From assembly GCA_946631535.1 (NCBI GenBank), contig CAMPAF010000108.1:1-9195 (forward strand): DNA of 9,195 nt, written 5' to 3'. This DNA comes from an uncultured Verrucomicrobiota bacterium. Lineage in GTDB: Bacteria > Verrucomicrobiota > Kiritimatiellia > RFP12 > UBA1067. Below are positions 4,850-9,195 of the stretch, in pieces; the stretch's first letter is position 1, and the number at the start of each line of letters is the position of its first letter. The notes beneath the pieces are model-generated. The model did no database searches and had not been told where the DNA came from. It saw only the letters and a program-made list of their open reading frames with translations. Both the position numbers and the translations under genes were made by a program.

Positions 4850-7633
4850 TTATCGCTCGCCAAGCACGAGACGGGCGTGGTTGGCGTACGCGCGGCGCGG
4901 ATCGGCTGCGTAGGCGCGCAACGTCTTCTCACCGAGACCGTTCGCGTCGCCGAGGCGATAGAGGGCGCGCGCGAGACAGAGCTCGCGCAGGCAGTCGCTG
5001 CGCTCCTTGTCGCCGATGCCGAGGTTGCGCGTCGTGAACCGCTCGTAGCCGGGGATGCGGGCCATAGGACCGTCGGCGGCAGCCATGGCGTGCCCGCCAA
5101 CGCCGGGCAGCTCGAGGAGCGACTTCAGGACCGGCGCCGCCCGGCGGTCGCCCATGCCCTCGAACGCGAGCGCGAGCGCGCGGAAGTGCGAGTAGCTGTT
5201 GTCAGGCCCGAGCGCTTTCGCCTTGCGCACCGCGGCCTCGAAGCCGTCGGCGGCGGCATGCGCGCGCCCGAGCGCGATCAGGTAGCTGTCCGCCCAGCTG
5301 ACGCTGCGCCCGAACTGGTCCATGCCCTTGTAGTTCCATCCCTTGTCCCAGTCCATCGCGTCCAGCTTCGCCGCCACGTCCTTCGCGCCGACACCGTCTC
5401 CGAGCAAGGCGAGCACGTGGGCGTAGGCGATTGGATCCGCCTCCGAGGACTTGGCGCTCCTGTACGCGGCGGCGAGGCGCGGACGCGCCCTCTCGCGGTC
5501 GGTGAGCAGGATCGACAGCCCCTTGTAGTTGTCCGCCAGCGTTCCGATCGCCGCGTCCAGCTCCGAGTCCGGAAGCGGGAAGTTGTCCTTCATTCCCGCC
5601 ACATCCGCCGGAATGATGTCCATGGCGACAAGCGCGCTCTGGAATGCGGATATGTCGATCCTCCGCGGCGGTATGCCCTCCTTCGCGGCGGTGGCGGCGG
5701 CAAGGCCTGCCGCGTAGCCCTGGTTCTGCACGTCCGGCTGCATGCGCAGGATCGGCATCGCGTCGCGGTGCGCGCTCATGCCGAGACCGATCACGAGCAG
5801 CCCGTCCGTCTTCTCCGGCAGGATGCAGCGGTACGGCAGATATACCTTCGTGCCCTTGTGGCCTGGATCCTCGATGAAGAACTGCTCGTCCACGGTCTGG
5901 CCGTGCGTGTCGAAGTTCGAGTACGTGATGCCCATGATGTCGGGATATGTGCGGCCGTTCATCGCGTCCTGCACAGTCACGTAGAACGCGCCGTGCATCC
6001 GCCGCCGCTCGCGGCTGTTGACCACCTGGCTCTGGTCCCAGGCGTAGTCGCCGAAGTTCGACCTCGCCCGCAGCGAGAAGAACGCGAGGTCCGCGGCGTC
6101 GGTGTCGTCCACGAAGCCGGAGTCCGTGTTCTGGTAGCTGGCCCCCAGCACCTTTGGAGTGGAACCGACGCCCTGCAGCGAGAGCTCGTCGCCGTTGATG
6201 AACTCGGTGCGCTCGCCCGCGAACGCCGCCAGGTCCGCGTTACCGGTGGCGTCGATCGCCACCTTCGCGCGCACTATGCCGCGCTGGCCGTCCGGCATCA
6301 CGCACACGACACCCGTCAGCCTGTCCCCTTCCTTCCGCACGTCAACCGCCATCGCGCCGAACCACACCTCCGCCCCGGCCTTGCGGCACTCGGCGCGGAA
6401 CCACTCCGCCTTCGCGACGCCATATACCGCCCCGAAGCCCTTCAGCGCACGGTCCATCTGCTCCGTGAACCCCTTGCGGTAGCCGAAGCAGTACTGGCCG
6501 ATCAGTCCGTCCGTCATCACGCCGCCCATGCGGTAGAGATAGTCGCACACGATCGTCCTCGCGCCGTGCCGCGCTGCCGAGAGCGCCGCTGGCGCTCCGC
6601 CCGTCCCCGCGCCGACCACGAACACGTCGCACTCCGCCAGCACCGGCAGCTTTCCGTCTCGCCACGGCACTGGTACCACGACGCCGCGCGCCCGTGCCGC
6701 ATTCGCGGCTTCCGCGCCCGCGCGCGCGCCGGCCGCGATGGCGGCGCCGGCTGTCGTCTCCTGTCCGCACGAGTAAACGTACTCCACCTGCGAGACAGGC
6801 TTCTCGGGCGACGCGTCGAAAAGCGTGTCGGAAGCGTCAAGCATGGTCGGCGTCCAGGTGAGGTCGCGAGCGCGCTGCTCGGCGGCGGCGTACGACCGCG
6901 CGGTGCCGTCAGGCATCGGCAACCTGACAGTGCAGGTGAACATCCGCCCGTCCACCGACGGAGGATGGCCCTTGTCGTGGTTCGGCCCGCGCACCTTCAC
7001 CGTGTGGACGCCCGGCCACTCGCGCACCTTCACGCCCGCACCGGCAGGCGGCTCCGCCGCTATCACCGTGCGCTCGAACGTGCGCTCGCCTGGCGCGTCC
7101 GCGAACGACACGCCCGCCAGACGCGCCACATGCCCGCGCTCCGTGGCGTCCACCACCGCCTTGGCGCGCACGAGATGGAGTCCGCTGCGGTTGGCCACCA
7201 GAACGCCTGCCGGACGTCCATCGGCGTCCTTCAACACGTCGCACGCAACCGTCCACGTGAGGAACGGCACGCCCGCCGAAAGCAGCGCCTCGTCGAACGT
7301 GCGCTTTATGCGGAGCGGCGTGATGTCGCCGAACATGGCGGCCGGGCCGCCGCAGGCGAGCTGCAGCTGCCGCGCGAGCGGATTGCCCTTCGCCTTCCCG
7401 AGCGACATCTGCGCCTGCGTGATGCGGAGCTTCCCCGCCACGTCCTCGCCAAGGTACGGACGCGGCGCGACAAGATAGACGCGCGCCCCGGCCTGCCTGG
7501 CAGCCACCGCGGCCGCCACGCCGGCGGACGAGCCGCCTACCACCACCACGTCCACGTCCGCCAGCACCGGCGGCTCGGCCGCCAACGCGAAACAGGCAAC
7601 ACACGCGCAACCAACGCCAAAGATTTTTTTCAT
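4850..7633 (-). CDS. Secreted tandem FAD-dependent oxidoreductase with helical C-terminal domain
   Basis: This 927-residue protein starts with a Sec-type signal (MKKIFGVGCACVACFALAA, 1-19; no twin arginine) and carries two successive FAD_oxidored-type modules. Module 1 (about 27-330) has the dinucleotide-binding turn DVVVVGGSSAGVAAAVAAR (28-46), RPYLGEDV (58-65), VDATERG (161-167) and an ending GQETTAGAAIAAGARAG. Module 2 (about 335-655) repeats the plan with CDVFVVGAGTGGAPAALSAAR (335-355), YRMGGVMTDGLIG (367-379), IDATGNADLAAFAG (460-473) and the FAD-closing PDVQNQGYAAGLAAA (633-647). Residues 656-927 are Ala/Leu-rich and probably fold as HEAT-like helical repeats. Relatives are common in the glycan-degrading loci of Planctomycetes and Verrucomicrobia, and their substrates are unknown to me. 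Module 2 has an intact GxGxxG and looks catalytic; module 1 is less canonical. The ATG at 7631-7633 is fixed by the signal peptide and a well-placed promoter. It lies just upstream of the sialidase-like gene, suggesting extracytoplasmic oxidation of a sugar or related compound (inference). Confidence 0.85.
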   Translation of the reverse strand: MKKIFGVGCACVACFALAAEPPVLADVDVVVVGGSSAGVAAAVAARQAGARVYLVAPRPYLGEDVAGKLRITQAQMSLGKAKGNPLARQLQLACGGPAAMFGDITPLRIKRTFDEALLSAGVPFLTWTVACDVLKDADGRPAGVLVANRSGLHLVRAKAVVDATERGHVARLAGVSFADAPGERTFERTVIAAEPPAGAGVKVREWPGVHTVKVRGPNHDKGHPPSVDGRMFTCTVRLPMPDGTARSYAAAEQRARDLTWTPTMLDASDTLFDASPEKPVSQVEYVYSCGQETTAGAAIAAGARAGAEAANAARARGVVVPVPWRDGKLPVLAECDVFVVGAGTGGAPAALSAARHGARTIVCDYLYRMGGVMTDGLIGQYCFGYRKGFTEQMDRALKGFGAVYGVAKAEWFRAECRKAGAEVWFGAMAVDVRKEGDRLTGVVCVMPDGQRGIVRAKVAIDATGNADLAAFAGERTEFINGDELSLQGVGSTPKVLGASYQNTDSGFVDDTDAADLAFFSLRARSNFGDYAWDQSQVVNSRERRRMHGAFYVTVQDAMNGRTYPDIMGITYSNFDTHGQTVDEQFFIEDPGHKGTKVYLPYRCILPEKTDGLLVIGLGMSAHRDAMPILRMQPDVQNQGYAAGLAAATAAKEGIPPRRIDISAFQSALVAMDIIPADVAGMKDNFPLPDSELDAAIGTLADNYKGLSILLTDRERARPRLAAAYRSAKSSEADPIAYAHVLALLGDGVGAKDVAAKLDAMDWDKGWNYKGMDQFGRSVSWADSYLIALGRAHAAADGFEAAVRKAKALGPDNSYSHFRALALAFEGMGDRRAAPVLKSLLELPGVGGHAMAAADGPMARIPGYERFTTRNLGIGDKERSDCLRELCLARALYRLGDANGLGEKTLRAYAADPRRAYANHARLVLGER

Positions 7634-7639
7634 GGCAAG

Positions 7640-7668
7640 ATGATACCATGTACCCGTGCCGAAAACAA
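7640..7668 (-). promoter_or_regulatory. Promoter of the FAD protein gene, leaderless type
   Basis: On the minus strand there is a -35 TTGTTT (7668-7663), a 17-base spacer ending in TGG, and a -10 TATCAT (7645-7640). Six bases (CTTGCC) follow, then the ATG at 7633. The optimal spacer and extended -10 make this the best-formed minus-strand promoter of the window, and the predicted transcript starts at the ATG. No Shine-Dalgarno is present. Confidence 0.6.
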
Positions 7669-7711
7669 GACCGTTTCGCTTGTAACCGGTCACTGCAATG
7701 CGGGGGAATGT

Positions 7712-7958
7712 TTTAACCGTGCAGAACGTGTAGAACGTGTAGAATTATTCTGCCACAAAAGACACAAAGGACCACAGAGAAGATTTTGAGCTGGGGCGCT
7801 GCCCCAGACCCCGAACACCAGGCAATCACTTGCGATTAGCCCGTATTCGGGGCATGGGGCGGAGCCCCATTTACAAATCATCTTTGTTTTCTTTGTGTCC
7901 TTTGTGGCTAAAGACGGACTCCGCATTCTACACGTTCTGCACGTTCTACACGGTTAAA
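7712..7958. repeat. 247-bp imperfect inverted repeat (MITE-like or composite palindromic element)
   Basis: The two ends, 7712-7745 and 7925-7958, are 34-base inverted repeats matching at 32 positions; both mismatches are C/T transitions. Each end contains three 9-bp tandem units (left: GTGCAGAAC, GTGTAGAAC, GTGTAGAAT at 7719-7745). Moving inward the arms stay related: GCCACAAAAGACACAAAGG (7752-7770) pairs with the complement of the stretch at about 7889-7908. Next, each arm has its own 7-bp hairpin, CTGGGGC-GCT-GCCCCAG (7791-7807) and ATGGGGC-GGA-GCCCCAT (7854-7870). Then CCCCGAACAC (7809-7818) faces GTATTCGGGG (7843-7852). No protein is encoded and no target-site duplication is clear. It could be a non-autonomous mobile element or an interspersed repeat; genome copy number would decide. 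Confidence 0.7.
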
Positions 7959-8039
7959 GCCGTTACCTGCGGTTCTGTGACGCATTACTTTCGCTTCTGC
8001 TTCGCACATGACAGCCGCAGGAGATTGGCTGGGGATGCC

Positions 8040-8109
8040 GCCGCCTGGAAGGCGGCTTTCCCAGTCAGGGACACAGGCCTTTGACTGGGAAAGCCGCCAT
8101 CTTGGCGGC
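8040..8109. repeat. REP/BIME-like twin hairpin with perfect 17-bp inverted repeat
   Basis: A perfect inverted repeat joins 8051-8067 (GGCGGCTTTCCCAGTCA) and 8082-8098 across a 14-base loop. Each arm also belongs to a small outer hairpin of the same form: GCCGCC-TGGAA-GGCGGC at 8040-8056 and GCCGCC-ATCTT-GGCGGC at 8093-8109. Thus the sequence can fold either as one long stem or as two side hairpins. Weaker symmetry extends outwards to about 8023-8127. Two oppositely oriented hairpin units are the layout of REP/BIME elements. It has no T-tract and lies between divergent genes, so it is not a simple terminator. Confidence 0.65.
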
Positions 8110-8146
8110 GCTTGGGAAGACCAAGGACCCGTGATTGGCCCGCATT

Positions 8147-8161
8147 TGGTATAATGGGCGC
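8147..8161 (+). promoter_or_regulatory. Extended -10 promoter of the TatD gene, leaderless type
   Basis: TGG-TATAAT (8147-8155) is a consensus -10 with the extended TGn element. It is followed by six bases and the ATG at 8162, so transcription should begin at or next to the start codon. No -35 match is evident at 16-18 bases, as is usual for extended -10 promoters. No ribosome-binding site is seen. This spacing decides the start codon. Confidence 0.65.
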
Positions 8162-8929
8162 ATGGAAATCTTCGACACCCATGCGCACTTCGGGCAGGAC
8201 GGCGCGGAGACCGCCGCCGTGCTGGCGCGCGCGGCGGAAGCCGGCGTCGCGCGCCTTGTGGCCGTCGGCGGCAGCGAGGAACTGAACGCCGCCGCCATCC
8301 AGGCGCAGGACATCCGGCCGGACGCCGTCCGCCTAGCAATAGGAGCGGACCGCGACCAGGCCCTTCTTCCAGCAGACGACGTAATGGCCGAGATACGCCG
8401 CCTGCACGCCTCCCGCCGCTGCGCCGCCGTCGGCGAGATCGGGCTAGACTTCCACTACACGCCCGAGACCTCTTCCGGGCAGTGTTCCCTCTTCGCGGCG
8501 CAACTCGCGCTGGCAGACGAGCTTGGCCTGCCCGTGGTCATCCACACGCGCGAGGCAGACGACGCCACGCGCGGCGTGCTGGACGAGGTACCGTGGCACG
8601 GCGACAGCCTGCGCGGCGTGATCCACTGCTACACCGGCGCCCCCGCGTTCGCGCGCCAGCTTATCGACAGGGGCTTCATGGTCTCGTTCTCTGGCATCGT
8701 CACGTTCCGCAGCGCAGAAGAGGTGCGCGCTTCGGCGAAGTACGTGCCGGACGACCGCCTGCTCGTCGAGACCGACTCTCCATACCTTGCGCCTGTCCCC
8801 ATGCGCGGAAAGAAGAACGAGCCGGCGTTCGTGGTCCATACGGTCCGCTTCCTGGCCGAGCTGCGCCAGACCAAGGAGAAAGCGCTCGCCGCGCTGACTT
8901 TCGCCAACGCCGTCGCGATGTTTGGATAG
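8162..8929 (+). CDS. TatD-family metal-dependent hydrolase (putative DNase)
   Basis: The 255-residue product is a complete TatD-type TIM-barrel hydrolase of normal length. All expected metal-ligand motifs are in order: DTHAHF (5-10; His7, His9), GEIGLDFHY (91-99; Glu92), VIHTREADD (126-134; His128), IHCYTG (154-159; His155) and ETDSPYLAP (203-211; Asp205), followed by the family-typical RGKKNEPAF. Relatives are cytoplasmic Mg2+-dependent 3'-5' DNases or housekeeping hydrolases. The usual GxHP segment after the first strand block is replaced by GADRDQ (61-66), a divergence outside the metal ligands. The ATG start is fixed by the THAH motif and by the adjacent promoter; an in-frame TTG at 8135 would lie upstream of the -10. 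It is transcribed away from the palindromic region and converges on uxaC with 8 bp between stops. No link to the glycan genes is evident. Confidence 0.9.
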   Translation: MEIFDTHAHFGQDGAETAAVLARAAEAGVARLVAVGGSEELNAAAIQAQDIRPDAVRLAIGADRDQALLPADDVMAEIRRLHASRRCAAVGEIGLDFHYTPETSSGQCSLFAAQLALADELGLPVVIHTREADDATRGVLDEVPWHGDSLRGVIHCYTGAPAFARQLIDRGFMVSFSGIVTFRSAEEVRASAKYVPDDRLLVETDSPYLAPVPMRGKKNEPAFVVHTVRFLAELRQTKEKALAALTFANAVAMFG

Positions 8930-8937
8930 GTACGGCG

Positions 8938-9195
8938 CTATTCGGCGATCCCGTCACCGACCATCGCACGTGCGTTGCGGTAGCAGACGTTCTCGACAAT
9001 CGGCAGCAGCAGCGAAGGATCGTCGGGGAACTCGCCAGTGGCCACCTTGTCGGCCAGCCAGCGGCAGAATAGCCGACGGAAATAGTCGTGCCGCACGAAC
9101 GAGAGAAGCGAGCGCGAATCGGTGGTCATGCCGACGAACGTGGAGAGGACGCCGTAGGCGGCCTGCTTCTCGAACACGTCGCGGATGGCCTCCGC
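8938..9195 (-). CDS. uxaC: Uronate (glucuronate/galacturonate) isomerase, C-terminal part
   Basis: The right window edge cuts off the beginning; 85 codons plus a stop remain. The fragment matches the well-conserved end of UxaC: VGMTTDSRSLLSFVRHDYFRRL, then ADKVATGEFPDDPSLL and ENVCYRNARAMVG. The TDSRS segment and RHxYFRR are hallmarks of the family, within the amidohydrolase superfamily. UxaC is cytoplasmic and converts D-glucuronate to D-fructuronate, or D-galacturonate to D-tagaturonate, at the entry of hexuronate catabolism. The family is normally about 470 residues, so most of the gene and its metal ligands lie outside the window. It is convergent with TatD, and its presence fits use of uronic-acid-containing glycans. 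Confidence 0.88.
   Translation of the reverse strand, partial: AEAIRDVFEKQAAYGVLSTFVGMTTDSRSLLSFVRHDYFRRLFCRWLADKVATGEFPDDPSLLLPIVENVCYRNARAMVGDGIAE

Larger units (their letters stand above)
7634..8161. other. Non-coding divergent intergenic region
   Basis: These 528 bp separate the FAD protein gene (minus) from the TatD gene (plus), and I see no credible gene in either direction. The left end carries the FAD gene promoter and the right end the TatD promoter. Between them are a 247-bp imperfect inverted repeat and a twin-hairpin palindrome, annotated separately. The remaining short stretches (7669-7711, 7959-8022, 8110-8146) show nothing recognisable. Confidence 0.7.

Noticed and set aside
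7634..7693. Upstream extension of the FAD protein by 20 residues
   Set aside because: It would bury the signal peptide inside the protein and would be translated from DNA containing the -35 and -10 boxes.
7719..7745. CRISPR-like or VNTR array of 9-bp units
   Set aside because: Only three contiguous 9-bp units with no spacers; they form part of the end of the inverted repeat.
4838..7789. A very long open frame (983 codons) on the plus strand opposite the FAD protein
   Set aside because: Its translation is dominated by Arg, His, Val and Ala with no domain motif, while the opposite strand has a signal peptide, two FAD motifs and a promoter. In GC-rich DNA such antisense frames are expected.
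7791..7870. GGGGC hairpins as intrinsic terminators
   Set aside because: Neither is followed by a T-tract in either direction, and both flanking genes point away from them.
8930..8937. Bidirectional terminator between TatD and uxaC
   Set aside because: Only 8 bp separate the stops, and I see no stem with a T-tract there or just inside the gene ends.

Overview
The window is GC-rich, gene-dense bacterial DNA that looks like part of a carbohydrate-utilisation region from a PVC-group anaerobe. Kiritimatiellota or Lentisphaerota from a gut, rumen or similar anoxic habitat is my best guess. This rests on the mix of secreted glycan-active proteins, the XylR-type regulator, the AAA-ATPase-like/PD-(D/E)XK protein and the promoter style; there is no rRNA or marker gene to confirm it.

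Layout from left to right. Positions 1-560 (minus) hold the first 186 codons of a secreted GH29 alpha-L-fucosidase-like enzyme. After an AT-rich spacer come, also on minus, a XylR-type AraC regulator (688-1872), an AAA-ATPase-like/PD-(D/E)XK protein (1888-3489), a secreted five-Asp-box sialidase-like protein (3574-4785) and a large secreted protein with two FAD-binding modules and a helical C-terminal domain (4850-7633). Positions 7634-8161 form a non-coding divergent region filled largely by two palindromic elements: a 247-bp imperfect inverted repeat (7712-7958) and a REP/BIME-like twin hairpin (8040-8109). On the plus strand is a TatD-family metal-dependent hydrolase (8162-8929). It converges, with only 8 bp between, on the C-terminal end of uronate isomerase uxaC (8938-9195, minus, cut by the window edge).

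How the genes may work together. The fucosidase-like, sialidase-like and FAD proteins all carry signal peptides and would act outside the cytoplasm on glycans or sugar acids. The XylR-type protein is the obvious candidate regulator of the fucosidase downstream of it, and UxaC would feed uronates into central metabolism. The ATPase/nuclease-like protein and TatD have no evident role in this.

The most striking pattern is transcriptional. Four genes (1888-3489, 3574-4785, 4850-7633, 8162-8929) have a -10-like hexamer ending only 6 or 9 bases before the start codon and no visible Shine-Dalgarno sequence, which predicts leaderless mRNAs and mostly single-gene units. Other points worth checking are substitutions at the canonical fucose-binding positions of the GH29 protein, the missing arginine motif in the sialidase-like protein, a perfect inverted repeat straddling the sialidase start, and the two nested palindromic repeats.
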